A stretch of DNA of 64,000 bases from NCBI RefSeq assembly GCF_902859735.1, contig NZ_CADIJY010000001.1, positions 1,116,001 to 1,180,000 of the forward strand, given 5' to 3'. The stretch is from Achromobacter aegrifaciens. Its GTDB lineage: Bacteria > Pseudomonadota > Gammaproteobacteria > Burkholderiales > Burkholderiaceae_B. The translations under genes were made by a program, and so were the position numbers. Below are positions 16,371-24,928 of the stretch, in pieces; positions within the stretch are counted from its first letter, which is position 1, and each line of letters starts with the position of its first letter. Under the pieces are notes generated by a model. That model was given only the letters and a program-made list of their open reading frames with translations. It was not told the DNA's origin and searched no databases.

Positions 16371-17420
16371 TTGAAATACCGCAAACTCGGCCGTACCGAC
16401 CTGGATGTCAGCCTGATCGGACTGGGCACCATGACCTGGGGCGAGCAGAACACCGAAGCCGAGGCGCACCAGCAGCTGGACTACGCCCTGGAGCGTGGCA
16501 TCAATCTGGTTGACGTCGCCGAAATGTATCCGGTGCCGCCCAAGCCCGAAACGCAGGGCCTCACCGAGACCTATATCGGCACCTGGCTGGCGCGCAGCAA
16601 GCGCCGCCAGGATATCGTGCTGGCCAGCAAGGCGGCGGGCCCCGTGCGCGACGCGAAGCGTCCGGGCCACATCCGCGACGGCAAGACCCACCTGGACCGC
16701 AAGAATCTGACCGCGGCCCTGGATGCCAGCCTGAAGCGCCTGCAAACGGACTACCTGGACCTGTATCAGCTGCATTGGCCCGACCGCACGACGGCCACCT
16801 TCGGCAAGCTGTCCTATCCCTGGGTCCAGGACGAGTACACCGTGCCGATCGAGGAAACGCTGGAGGTGCTGCAGGACTTCGTGCGCGCCGGCAAGGTGCG
16901 CCACATCGGCGTGTCCAATGAAACGCCCTGGGGTGTCGGCCAGTTCCTGCGGCATGCCGAGAACAAGAGCTTGCCGCGCATCGCAACCATCCAGAACGCC
17001 TACAGCCTGCTGAACCGCGTCTACGAGATCGGCCTGTCTGAGTACTCGCACCACGAAGGCGTGGGCCTGTTGGCCTATTCGCCGCTGGCGATGGGCATGC
17101 TTTGCGGCAAGTACCTGGACGGAGCGCGCCCGGCCGGCGCCCGCCTGACGCTCTACACGCGCTTCACCCGCTACAGCAATGAGCAGGCCGAGGCCGCCAC
17201 CCGCGCCTACGTCGAACTGGCGCGCACGCACGGCATTTCGCCCACCCACCTGGCCCTGGCCTGGGTCAACCAGCGCCCCTTCGTCACCAGCAACCTGATC
17301 GGCGCGACCACGCTGGAACAGCTGAAGGAGAACATCGACAGCGTGGACGTGACCCTGTCGGCCGAGGTGCTGGAGGCGATCGACAAGATCCACGCCCGCC
17401 AGCCGAATCCGGCGCCGTGA
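16371..17420 (+). CDS. NADP(H)-dependent aldo/keto reductase (Tas-like)
   Basis: This 349-residue (beta/alpha)8 oxidoreductase begins MKYRKLGRTDLDVSLIGLGTMTWGEQN. Active-site residues are Asp in NLVDVAEMYP, Tyr in the same segment (near residue 54), Lys in ASKAAG (near residue 86) and His in YQLHWPDR (near residue 138). The Tas/YajO group reduces aldehydes and quinones with NADPH. The start codon is TTG, supported by GGAG six bases upstream. The gene is monocistronic: a palindrome precedes it and an excellent terminator follows. Its natural substrate is unknown. Confidence 0.92.
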   Translation: MKYRKLGRTDLDVSLIGLGTMTWGEQNTEAEAHQQLDYALERGINLVDVAEMYPVPPKPETQGLTETYIGTWLARSKRRQDIVLASKAAGPVRDAKRPGHIRDGKTHLDRKNLTAALDASLKRLQTDYLDLYQLHWPDRTTATFGKLSYPWVQDEYTVPIEETLEVLQDFVRAGKVRHIGVSNETPWGVGQFLRHAENKSLPRIATIQNAYSLLNRVYEIGLSEYSHHEGVGLLAYSPLAMGMLCGKYLDGARPAGARLTLYTRFTRYSNEQAEAATRAYVELARTHGISPTHLALAWVNQRPFVTSNLIGATTLEQLKENIDSVDVTLSAEVLEAIDKIHARQPNPAP

Positions 17421-17453
17421 TGCGCTGATCGCCCCGTCAGCCATGGCGGCAAG

Positions 17454-17488
17454 AACCCATGACGCTTTCCGGGCGTCATGGGTTTTTT
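17454..17488 (+). terminator. Strong intrinsic terminator after the aldo/keto reductase gene
   Basis: A 12-base-pair perfect stem (AACCCATGACGC with its complement) and a seven-base loop run directly into a T tract ending at 17488. Confidence 0.92.
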
Positions 17489-17610
17489 CATGGAGGACGC
17501 CGACCCGGCCACGGATACACTTTTTTTCCTGGCGGCTGTCGATTTCGACTGGCGCGGTTCGTCGTGTGGATGGAGCATGCAAGTTCCACCATCCACACAA
17601 GGAGACCGAG

Positions 17611-18042
17611 ATGCGATTCATGGTTCAAGTCAGGGCCACCGCCGATAGCGAAGCAGGGGTGATGCCCACCCAGCAACTGCTGGCCGACATGGGGCGGTTC
17701 AACGAGGAACTGGTCAAGGCGGGCGTGATGCTGGCGGGCGACGGCCTGAAACCCAGCTCCAAGGGCGCACGGGTGCACTTTTCCGGCAGCAGCCGGCAGG
17801 TGATAGACGGCCCCTTTGCGGAAACCAAGGAGCTGATCGCCGGCTACTGGCTCTGGGAGTGCGCCTCGCTGCAGGAGGCGATCGAATGGGTCAAGCGCTG
17901 TCCGAATCCGATGCCCGGCCCGTCAGACATCGAGATCCGCCCGCTGTACGAGGCCGACGATTTCGGCGAGGAGTTCACGGCGGAGCTGCGCGCCCAGGAG
18001 GAGCGGCTGCGCGATCAGTTGGAGAAAGCGTCCAAGCAGTGA
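17611..18042 (+). CDS. YCII-related (YciI-like) protein
   Basis: This 143-residue protein starts MRFMVQVRATADSEAG and contains VMLAGDGLKPSSKGARVHF, VIDGPFAETKELIAGYWLWE and RCPNPMPGPSDIEIRPLYE. These are the hallmarks of the YCII/DGPF-domain family, which is related by fold to dimeric alpha/beta barrels. Family members are often encoded beside ECF sigma factors, but here no such neighbour is adjacent. No enzymatic activity is established. The start at 17611 is fixed by GGAGA seven bases upstream; an earlier in-frame ATG lies before a strong terminator and is rejected. Confidence 0.88.
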   Translation: MRFMVQVRATADSEAGVMPTQQLLADMGRFNEELVKAGVMLAGDGLKPSSKGARVHFSGSSRQVIDGPFAETKELIAGYWLWECASLQEAIEWVKRCPNPMPGPSDIEIRPLYEADDFGEEFTAELRAQEERLRDQLEKASKQ

Positions 18043-18074
18043 CCGCAGGGCCGGAGCGGCATGGGGAAGTTCGC

Positions 18075-18127
18075 AGTTGTTAATATAATTGCGAATCAGT
18101 CTTATTTATAAGAAATCGACATTTCTT
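18075..18127. promoter_or_regulatory. AT-rich control region before the second siderophore receptor
   Basis: The stretch is much richer in A/T than its surroundings. It includes AATATAATTGCGAATCA, which resembles Fur half-sites, and a perfect seven-base-arm repeat AAGAAAT-CGAC-ATTTCTT at 18110-18127. Iron control is probable for this gene class, but the exact operator is uncertain. Confidence 0.45.
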
Positions 18128-18152
18128 CCCCTCCCGCTCTGGAGAATTCAAC

Positions 18153-20342
18153 GTGGTCCGTCCCGCTTCCGCCAGGAAGTGCCGCGCGCGCAAGCACGCG
18201 CGGCATGCCGTTGCACCCTATGCCCTAGCCCTGACCCTGGGCATCGTTCATTCCGCGGGCGTCCAGGCCCAGGCCGCCGGCACGCCGCCGCCGACGGTCG
18301 GGGGGGATACGCAAGGCGTGGCCCAGTTGCCGGCAGTGACCGTCAACGCGACCTCGCTGGACGACACGCTGGAGCATCTGTCCGCGCCGGTGAACAGCGG
18401 GGCGCTGGGCAACCGCAGCCAGCTGGAGACGCCGTTTTCCACGGCCGTGGTCACCGCAGCGGATATCGAGGAGCGGCAGGTCCGCAAGCTGGGCGACGTG
18501 TTCGCCCTGGACGCATCCGTCACCGACAACAGCGCCTCCTACGGCGCCTGGGCCAGTTATCTGAGCGTGCGCGGCCTGCCGCTGGATTGGCAGAATTCCT
18601 ACCGCATCGACGGCAAGCCCTTCCTTAGCTACGTCACCACCTTGCCTTACGAGCACTTCGAACAGATCGACCTGCTCAAGGGCGCATCCGGTTTCATGTA
18701 CGGCTTCGGTTCGCCGGGCGGACTGATCAACTATGTCACCAAGAAGCCGACCGACGAGCCGGTGCGCAGCATCGAGCTGGGCTATGTGTCCAAGGGCCTC
18801 CTGCGTGAACACGTCGATCTGGGCGGGCGCGTGGGCGGCGACGGCCGCTTCGGCTATCGCCTGAACGCCACGCATGAAGAGGGCAATACCTATAACGGCG
18901 GCTCGCTGTATCGGGATTCGGTGTCGCTGGCGCTGGACGCGCGCCTGACCGACAAGCTGACCTGGGACTTCCAGTCCATCTACCAGAACCGCAAGGCGAT
19001 CGGGCAGGAGCCGACCATCTACGCTGGCCAGATGGCGGGCTCGGAGCTGCCGTCGCCGGTGCGCAACGACAACGGCAGGCTGGTGGGCCAGGGCCCGTAT
19101 GCCGACAATAAATTCCGCTTCTATTCGACCGGGCTGAAGTACCAGCTGTCGTCCGATTGGTCAGTGCGCGCCGACTACAGCTACAGCTCCACTCGCACCC
19201 GCCGCAATGAATCGGTGCTGTTCCTGCAGAACCAGGCGGGCGACTACCAGGACTATCGCTCGGATTACGGTGAGGCCTATGCCTACAACCAATGGCAGGG
19301 CATGCTCGAAGGCAGGTTCAGCACCGGCCCGCTGAAACACCAGGTGGTGGCGGGCGCGTCCTGGCAAAAGCAGAAGAACGACTACAGCGCCAACGGCGTG
19401 TACCAGCTGCAAGGCACGGGCAATCTGCGCACGCAGAACACCAACACCTATTACAGCGAGGGCAGCCTGGACCTGTACCGCGCCGCGGAGATCACGCAGA
19501 AGGCGCTGTTCGCAAGCGACACCATCGACCTGACCGGCGGCTGGTCCGTGCTGGGCGGCCTGCGCTATACCGACTACGAACAGGTCGGTTTCGACGCCGC
19601 GGGCGTGCGCAATTCGCGCTACGACAAGAACGGCGTGCTGACGCCGACGGTGGCGCTGATGTACAACATCACGCCGCAGACCATGGCCTATGCCAGCTAC
19701 ATCGAGTCGCTGGAGCCGGGGTCGTCGGTGGGCAATACCTACGCCAACTTCGGCGCGCTGCTGGACCCGCTCAAGAGCAAGCAGTACGAACTGGGCATCA
19801 AGACCAACCAGGACGGCTGGGCTGCCACGGCGGCGCTGTTCCGCATCGAGAAGAAGGCGGAATACACCAACGCCGCCAATGAGCTGGTGCAGGACGGCAA
19901 GTCGATCTACCAAGGGCTGGAGCTGGGAGCCTCCACGCGCATTGCGACGAACTGGAACGTGGGCGGCAGCCTGATGTTCCTGGACTCGGAATACAAGAAG
20001 GGCTCCAGCTTCACCGGCAACCGCGTCGCGGGCGCGCCCAAGTTCGTCGCCGCCGCCCAGGTCGCGTATTCGGTTCCGCAACTGCCGGGCCTGAAGCTCA
20101 GGGCCGACGTGAAGTACACCGGCAGCACCATGCTGGGCGCTTCGAATGCGGTCCAGGTGTCCGACTACGCCATCGTCAATATCGGCGCCACCTACGACAC
20201 GCGCATCTACGGCTACGAAACCACGTTCCGCGCGGGCATCAACAATCTGGCCGACAAGCGTTACTGGCTATACCAGTCGCCGGACTACGTGAAGGCGGGC
20301 GACCCGCGCACCTACGCCTTGAGCGCCAGCCTCAAGTTCTAG
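18153..20342 (+). CDS. TonB-dependent siderophore receptor (no STN domain)
   Basis: The 729-residue outer-membrane receptor begins with a GTG codon preceded by GGAG. A long basic signal peptide ends near residue 40 (GVQAQA). The plug includes ETPFSTAVVTAADIEERQVRKLGDVFALD and LLKGASGFMYGFGSPGGLINYVTKKP, and the barrel ends in LSASLKF with a terminal Phe. It lacks the STN signalling domain. Of the three receptors in this window it differs most in the plug, so it probably recognises a different ligand. It overlaps the end of the convergent phosphoesterase gene by 11 bases. No siderophore synthesis genes are present. Confidence 0.94.
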   Translation: MVRPASARKCRARKHARHAVAPYALALTLGIVHSAGVQAQAAGTPPPTVGGDTQGVAQLPAVTVNATSLDDTLEHLSAPVNSGALGNRSQLETPFSTAVVTAADIEERQVRKLGDVFALDASVTDNSASYGAWASYLSVRGLPLDWQNSYRIDGKPFLSYVTTLPYEHFEQIDLLKGASGFMYGFGSPGGLINYVTKKPTDEPVRSIELGYVSKGLLREHVDLGGRVGGDGRFGYRLNATHEEGNTYNGGSLYRDSVSLALDARLTDKLTWDFQSIYQNRKAIGQEPTIYAGQMAGSELPSPVRNDNGRLVGQGPYADNKFRFYSTGLKYQLSSDWSVRADYSYSSTRTRRNESVLFLQNQAGDYQDYRSDYGEAYAYNQWQGMLEGRFSTGPLKHQVVAGASWQKQKNDYSANGVYQLQGTGNLRTQNTNTYYSEGSLDLYRAAEITQKALFASDTIDLTGGWSVLGGLRYTDYEQVGFDAAGVRNSRYDKNGVLTPTVALMYNITPQTMAYASYIESLEPGSSVGNTYANFGALLDPLKSKQYELGIKTNQDGWAATAALFRIEKKAEYTNAANELVQDGKSIYQGLELGASTRIATNWNVGGSLMFLDSEYKKGSSFTGNRVAGAPKFVAAAQVAYSVPQLPGLKLRADVKYTGSTMLGASNAVQVSDYAIVNIGATYDTRIYGYETTFRAGINNLADKRYWLYQSPDYVKAGDPRTYALSASLKF

Positions 20343-21150
20343 ACGCCGTCACGTCCCACAGGCGGTCAGGCGCAAAGTCCTGCTGTTCGCCCTTCTTGGC
20401 GTAGCCCAGCGGATTGGCCACGATGCGGCAGCCATTCTTCACATAGTCCTGCGGACAGTGGAGATGGCCGTGCATCCAGACGTCGGCCAGGGGCAGCAGG
20501 GCGTCCAGCGCATTGCAGAACCCTGCTGTGCCGGGGGTGACGCCGTAACGCGGATCCGCGCTCGCCAAGGTGGGGGCGAAGTGGGTGATGGCCACGGTCG
20601 GCCCGTCGTGGGGCGCGCGCAGGGCGTCTTGCAGCCATTGCTGGCATAGCAGCCCCTGCTCGCGCATCTGCTCGGCCATGAAGGGCGCGCCGTTGCGGCG
20701 CATTTCGGCCTTTTCCAGATAGAAGTCCGCCGCGCGAAACGCTTTTTCGCGCTTCTTCAGGGCCGCGCCGACGGTGTCGCCGGGCGCGGCCAGCGCGTCG
20801 AAATCCGTCCACAGCGTGGTGCCGACAAAGCGCACGCCATCGATGACCAGCGTCTCGCGTTCCAGCCAGTGGATGCCGAGTTCGCCGCAAAGCTGGCGCA
20901 GCCGTGCGTGGGTCTCGTCGAAATCGACGTTGTCGTATTCGTGGTTGCCGGGGACATACACCACGGGCGTGGGCCAGCCCTTGCTCGGCGCATAGCTGCC
21001 CAGGCCGAAGTCGTCGCCGGTCATGAGCGAACCGCGGCGGTATGAGCCTATGTCCCCGGCCAGCACGAGCAGATCGGCGCCGGGCGCGGGCCGGGCCAGG
21101 AAATCCGGGTCGGTTTCAAGATGCAGGTCGGAGAGCAATTGGATCTTCAT
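20332..21150 (-). CDS. Calcineurin-like metallophosphoesterase
   Basis: This 272-residue protein has the complete metallophosphoesterase signature: SDLHLETD (residues ~7-14), VLAGDIGSY, VPGNHEYDN (GNHE, near residue 69), a central His in AITHFAPTL, and a C-terminal GHLH-type pair in WMHGHLHCP. These residues bind two metal ions, usually Mn or Fe. Substrates in the family range from phosphodiesters to nucleotides. The start at 21150 gives MKIQLLSDLHLE; longer in-frame extensions run antisense through the LprI-like gene and are rejected. It is cytoplasmic by sequence. Confidence 0.9.
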   Translation of the reverse strand: MKIQLLSDLHLETDPDFLARPAPGADLLVLAGDIGSYRRGSLMTGDDFGLGSYAPSKGWPTPVVYVPGNHEYDNVDFDETHARLRQLCGELGIHWLERETLVIDGVRFVGTTLWTDFDALAAPGDTVGAALKKREKAFRAADFYLEKAEMRRNGAPFMAEQMREQGLLCQQWLQDALRAPHDGPTVAITHFAPTLASADPRYGVTPGTAGFCNALDALLPLADVWMHGHLHCPQDYVKNGCRIVANPLGYAKKGEQQDFAPDRLWDVTASRT

Positions 21151-21249
21151 AGCCGCCATCTTAGGCCACTGGCGGCGCAGCCGCCGCTGCGGGAGGCCAT
21201 TGTTCCGTGCGACACTTTCCTGGTTCACCAGCCACACAGGAGGAATTCC

Positions 21250-21660
21250 ATGCGTATCGCCATCATGACCGCCGCTGCCGCGCTTGCGCTGGCCGCAAGC
21301 GCGCAGGCGCAGCCGCTGGATTGCGGCAACGCGGCCACGCAGACGGACATGAGCCTGTGCGCCGACCAGGCGTACCGCAAGTCCGACGCCGCCTTGAACG
21401 CCGCCTACAAGGAAGTGACCGCGCGCCTGAAGAACGACCGGGACGCGACGACCCAGCTGCATGCCGCCCAGAAGGCCTGGCTGTTCTTTCGCGATGCGGA
21501 GTGCGCCTTCGCGTCCAGCAGCACGTCCGGAGGCAGCGCCTATCCCATGACGCTGAGCCTGTGCCTGGACAAACTGACGCAGGCGCGCACCAAGGAACTG
21601 CAGGCCTACCTGAAGTGCGAGGAAGACGACCTGAGCTGCCCGGTGCCGGGCAAGCAGTAA
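21250..21660 (+). CDS. LprI-family secreted protein (DUF1311)
   Basis: The 136-residue precursor has a clear signal peptide cleaved after ASAQAQ (residue ~20). The mature part holds the LprI/DUF1311 pattern: LDCGNAATQTDMSLCADQAYRKSDAALNAAY, then AQKAWLFFRDAEC and a C-terminal Cys pair. Four or more Cys residues suggest disulfides in the periplasm. The mycobacterial LprI founding member inhibits lysozyme, but most family members have no tested role. AGGAGGA lies six bases upstream of the ATG, the strongest ribosome binding site in this part of the window. Confidence 0.88.
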   Translation: MRIAIMTAAAALALAASAQAQPLDCGNAATQTDMSLCADQAYRKSDAALNAAYKEVTARLKNDRDATTQLHAAQKAWLFFRDAECAFASSSTSGGSAYPMTLSLCLDKLTQARTKELQAYLKCEEDDLSCPVPGKQ

Positions 21661-21668
21661 GCCGCCGC

Positions 21669-22313
21669 ATGAAGACCGATGAGATGAACAAGAACGATCC
21701 GGGCCTGATCACGGACGAGCAGGGCGTGGCGCGCTGCTTCTGGCAGCCGTCCATGCCCGACTATCACGACCATGAGTGGGGCAGGCCGGTGGCGGATGAC
21801 CGCCGCCTGTACGAGAAGATCTGCCTGGAGGGTTTTCAGGCCGGCATGGCCTGGATCACGATCCTGCGCAAGCGCGAGGCGTTCCGCGCGGCCTTCGATG
21901 ACTTCGACTTCGAGCGGGTGGCGCGCTACACGGAGCGCGACGTCGAGCGCCTGATGGGCGACGCGGGCATCGTGCGCAACCGTAGCAAGATCGTGTCCGC
22001 CATCAACAATGCCAGGCGTGCACGCGCCCTGGCCGACGAGACGGGTTCATTGTCGGCCTGGCTCTGGAGCCATGAGCCGCCGGCCCAGGACCGTCCCGCG
22101 ACCGTGGACCTGGACTACTGGAATGGCAATCCGACCTCGCCGGCGTCGGCGGCGCTGTCGCGTGACCTGAAGAAGCGCGGCTGGACCTTCGTGGGCCCGA
22201 CAACCATGTACGCCTTCATGCAGGCCGTGGGCATGGTCAACGATCACATGAGCGGCTGCGTCTGCCGCCAGACGGTCGAGGCCGCGCGCGCGGGGTTCAA
22301 GCGGCCGAAATAG
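21669..22313 (+). CDS. tag: DNA-3-methyladenine glycosylase I
   Basis: This 214-residue base-excision repair enzyme removes 3-methyladenine from alkylated DNA. It carries the zinc-binding set of Tag: CFWQPSMPDYHDHEWG (Cys and His, residues ~22-37) and NDHMSGCVC (His and Cys near residue 195). The helix-hairpin region LEGFQAGMAWITILRKREAFR is diagnostic. It begins eight bases after the LprI-like gene stop, so the two may be co-transcribed. An in-frame ATG at 21684 is an alternative start. The length is about 20 residues above E. coli Tag, mostly at the N-terminus. Confidence 0.94.
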   Translation: MKTDEMNKNDPGLITDEQGVARCFWQPSMPDYHDHEWGRPVADDRRLYEKICLEGFQAGMAWITILRKREAFRAAFDDFDFERVARYTERDVERLMGDAGIVRNRSKIVSAINNARRARALADETGSLSAWLWSHEPPAQDRPATVDLDYWNGNPTSPASAALSRDLKKRGWTFVGPTTMYAFMQAVGMVNDHMSGCVCRQTVEAARAGFKRPK

Positions 22314-22341
22314 GCCGCGGCAGCGGCTGGCGCGAAAAATG

Positions 22342-22386
22342 TTGAATTGGTTGCGATCCGCAAGTATATTGGTTGCGAATCGCAAC
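22342..22386 (+). promoter_or_regulatory. Promoter with two embedded operators (MarR-GNAT gene)
   Basis: A -35 box TTGAAT (22342-22347) and a -10 box TATATT (22365-22370) are spaced by exactly 17 bases. The spacer's last 15 bases are GTTGCGA-T-CCGCAAG, an imperfect palindrome. Just after the -10 box lies GTTGCGA-A-TCGCAAC (22372-22386), a perfect one. The two start 22 bases apart, about two helical turns, so a dimeric repressor could bind both on one DNA face. Confidence 0.8.
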
Positions 22387-22400
22387 TTTAAGGGCGCGCC

Positions 22401-23408
22401 GTGGATCTGATCGATACCCCCATCCAGTCCCGCGATCAGACGATCCGGGATTTGCGGGAGTTCTCACGCAAACTGGTGCGCGAGCTGGGCTTCATGCGCA
22501 GCTCGCTGGCCGGCAGCGAGCTGGCCCCATCCGCCGTCCACGCCATCATCGAGATCGGCCTGCAGCCGGGCATCCAGGCGCGCGATCTGGCGGCCATCCT
22601 CAGGCTGGACAAGTCCAATACCAGCCGTCAGGTCGCCAAGCTGGAGTCAGCCGGGCTGCTGACGCGCGAGACCGACAGCGACGATGCGCGCTCGTCGCGG
22701 CTGTACCTGAGCGAAGCCGGCACCCGGCTGCGTACGCAGATAGACCAGTTCGCCACCGACCAGGTTTCGCGGGCATTGCGCCAACTGGCGCCCGAGGACC
22801 AGCAGTCGCTGATCCGCTTTCTTTCCCTTTACGCCGATGCCCTGTCGCACGAGAACCCCAACACCGCGCCCGCCGTCACAGGCGGCATCGCAGAGCAGAT
22901 CCACGCGGGCTACCTGCCTGGCTGCATCGGCGACGTGGCCAGCCTGCATGCGCGCTATTACGCGCAGGCCTCGGGATTCGGCGTGTACTTCGAACGCAAG
23001 GTCGCGAGCGAGCTGGCCGAGTTCGCCGAAGGCCTGCCCGCCACCGGCAAGAACATCTGGCTGTACGTGGACAACGGCAGGACGCTGGCTTCCATCGTCA
23101 TCGATGGCGATCTTGCCGCCCGTGAAGCGCACCTGCGCTGGTTCATCGTCGACGAGTCGCTGCGCGGCATGGGCGTGGGCCGCGTCCTGCTGGAGCGGGC
23201 CATGGCGTTTGTCGACGCCCACTACGACGAGACGTACTTGTGGACCTTCAAGGGGCTGGATGCAGCCAGGCATCTCTACGAGGCTGCCGGCTTCACGCTG
23301 GCCGAGGAGTCCGAAGGCCGGCAGTGGGGCAGCGTGGTGGTCGAGCAGCGCTTTGTCCGCCGCAGCCGGCGCGCTTCAGATCACGCTGATGCGCAATTCG
23401 GCCAGTAG
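22401..23408 (+). CDS. MarR regulator fused to a GNAT acetyltransferase
   Basis: The 335-residue protein has a MarR-type winged helix in its first ~145 residues (GIQARDLAAILRLDKSNTSRQVAKLESAGLLTRE as recognition region, DARSSRLYLSEAG as the wing). A GNAT domain occupies residues ~165-335 with the acetyl-CoA loop RGMGVGR near residue 255 and the final WGSVVVEQRF strand. Such two-domain proteins are known in many bacteria, but their acetyl acceptors are mostly unknown. The start is GTG with AAGG upstream. Two palindromes on its own promoter strongly suggest autorepression. No divergent target gene is adjacent. It overlaps the convergent pentapeptide-repeat gene by 33 bases. Confidence 0.92.
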   Translation: MDLIDTPIQSRDQTIRDLREFSRKLVRELGFMRSSLAGSELAPSAVHAIIEIGLQPGIQARDLAAILRLDKSNTSRQVAKLESAGLLTRETDSDDARSSRLYLSEAGTRLRTQIDQFATDQVSRALRQLAPEDQQSLIRFLSLYADALSHENPNTAPAVTGGIAEQIHAGYLPGCIGDVASLHARYYAQASGFGVYFERKVASELAEFAEGLPATGKNIWLYVDNGRTLASIVIDGDLAAREAHLRWFIVDESLRGMGVGRVLLERAMAFVDAHYDETYLWTFKGLDAARHLYEAAGFTLAEESEGRQWGSVVVEQRFVRRSRRASDHADAQFGQ

Positions 23409-24071
23409 GGCCGCCGCCTGAGTCTTGGATATGGTGGCGCCTGCCAGGCGCGCGGCCGAATTCAGGTCCAGGCCGCCCAGGTCGGCTTCGCGCAGGTCGG
23501 CGCCTTCGAAGCGGACATTCTTCAGGATGGCGTTGCGCAGGCTGCCGCCATGGAACACGGTGTCGCGGAAATCGCTGCCGGTCAGGTCGGCATCGGAGAA
23601 GTCCAGATGCCGCACGTCGGTCTTGCGAAACGACACGCCGCGCAGCAGCGCGCCGACCAGCAGGCATTCCTCCAGCGACCAGCCCAGGCAGGCGATGCCG
23701 TCGAAGTCGCTGCCGGTGAGCTTGCAGCCCTGGAAACGGGCGGCGGCCAGCCGGGCGCGGCGCCAGTTGGCATTGTTGAGGTCGCAGTTTTCAAAGACGG
23801 CATCGCTGGCGTCGCATGAGGCGAAATCCACCTGGCCGCCGCGGCAGCGCAGCCAGACGGAGTCCGCCAGCGTTGCGCCCTGAAAGGAAGCGCCAGCGAT
23901 CGCGCACGCGGTCATTTGCGCGCCGCGCAGATCCACGCGCGAAAAATCCGCGTCCTGGAAGTCGCAGTCATGGAACGACAGCGGACGGCCGGCCGACTGT
24001 TCGATCAAGCCCTGCATCAGCTTGCGGTCCACTTCCTGGCCCGCCACCGTCTCGATTGCTTTTTGCGTCAT
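23376..24071 (-). CDS. Pentapeptide-repeat protein
   Basis: This 231-residue protein is built largely of pentapeptide repeats of the A(D/N)LXX type from residue ~30 to ~220. Examples are CDFQDADFSRVDLRGAQM, CDLNNANWRRARLAAARF, LDFSDADLTGSDF and ADLREADLGGLDL. Such repeats form a right-handed quadrilateral beta-helix. Some members, such as Qnr and MfpA, mimic DNA and protect gyrase; most have no known partner. No signal peptide is present, so a cytoplasmic location is likely. I see no feature that would place it in the Qnr group. It lies upstream of the response regulator gene in transcription order opposite the MarR-GNAT gene. Confidence 0.9.
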   Translation of the reverse strand: MTQKAIETVAGQEVDRKLMQGLIEQSAGRPLSFHDCDFQDADFSRVDLRGAQMTACAIAGASFQGATLADSVWLRCRGGQVDFASCDASDAVFENCDLNNANWRRARLAAARFQGCKLTGSDFDGIACLGWSLEECLLVGALLRGVSFRKTDVRHLDFSDADLTGSDFRDTVFHGGSLRNAILKNVRFEGADLREADLGGLDLNSAARLAGATISKTQAAALLAELRISVI

Positions 24072-24110
24072 GCTGCGCGTTCCTGCCTGAATTTCCGGAA
24101 AACGGACAGC

Positions 24111-24761
24111 CTACTGGAAGATTTCGCTTTCGACGCAGAAGGCGATCAGTTCCTGGTCGGTGCGGACGTTGAGCTTGCGCATGGCCGAGATCTTCTGGCC
24201 GCTGACCGTCTTGACGCTGCGCTTCAAGGCCTCGGCCACCTGCATCATGGATTCGCCGCGGATGAAGTGGCGCAGCACTTCGAATTCCTTGGGCGACTGG
24301 CTGTTGATGCGTTCGCCGATGAACTTGCTGCGCTCATCGGCCGCGCCGTCGCGCTGGAAGCCGGGCGGATAGTACTTGCGGCCGGCATGCAGCGTTTCCA
24401 GCGCGGTCATGATTTCGGTGAGGTTGTCGCGCTTGAGCACCACGGCGGCCACCCCGGCGTCGTAGAGCGCCGAGATGATCATGGAGTTCGACACCATGGT
24501 CAGCACCACGATCCGGACGTCCGGATAATGCCGCGTCAGGTATTTGACCAGGCGGATGCCGTCGCCATAGGTGTCGTCGCCGGGCATGGAGTAGTCGGTG
24601 ATGACCACGTGCGGCATATCGCGTTGCAGGTGCTGGATCAGCGCGGTCGGCCCGGGCAGGGTGGCCGTGACCTCGAAGTTGAGGTCCTTTTCCAGCAGGT
24701 CGCGCATCCCCATCAAGACCAGGGGATGGTCGTCGACCAGGACGATGCGGAGTCTTTCCAT
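24111..24761 (-). CDS. RcsB-like response regulator (NarL/FixJ class)
   Basis: The 216-residue protein has a receiver domain (residues 1-125): acidic pocket LVDDHPL, phospho-acceptor Asp in VVITDYSMPGDD (near residue 58), and Lys in VVLKRDN (near residue 110). A LuxR-type helix-turn-helix follows (SPKEFEVLRHFIRGESMMQVAEAL, then SVKTVSGQKISAMRKLNV). The segment TDYSMPGDDTYGDG and the SGQK-SAM spacing closely recall enteric RcsB. No sensor kinase gene lies beside it, but a stand-alone HPt gene is found 3.8 kb away. The start at 24761 is set by homology; longer extensions are Pro/Arg-rich and unlikely. Confidence 0.92.
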   Translation of the reverse strand: MERLRIVLVDDHPLVLMGMRDLLEKDLNFEVTATLPGPTALIQHLQRDMPHVVITDYSMPGDDTYGDGIRLVKYLTRHYPDVRIVVLTMVSNSMIISALYDAGVAAVVLKRDNLTEIMTALETLHAGRKYYPPGFQRDGAADERSKFIGERINSQSPKEFEVLRHFIRGESMMQVAEALKRSVKTVSGQKISAMRKLNVRTDQELIAFCVESEIFQ

Positions 24762-24928
24762 GCGGGGGAGTGACTTCAAGCGAGCCCGTGCTTCAAGTGG
24801 AGAGAAGGCGGGCGGACTCAGGGTTGGGGGCGGAGGCAAACCCATAGCGTAGTGGTTTTTGCGTAGCGGCGCGCCCCGCGCCCGAGAACCGGGGCGGGGA
24901 CCTGTGCGCAATAGGGATATCGGCGGCC

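Noticed and set aside
23376-24071. Quinolone-resistance (Qnr) identity for the pentapeptide-repeat protein
   Set aside because: Pentapeptide repeats alone do not define Qnr; length and sequence features specific to gyrase protection could not be recognised.
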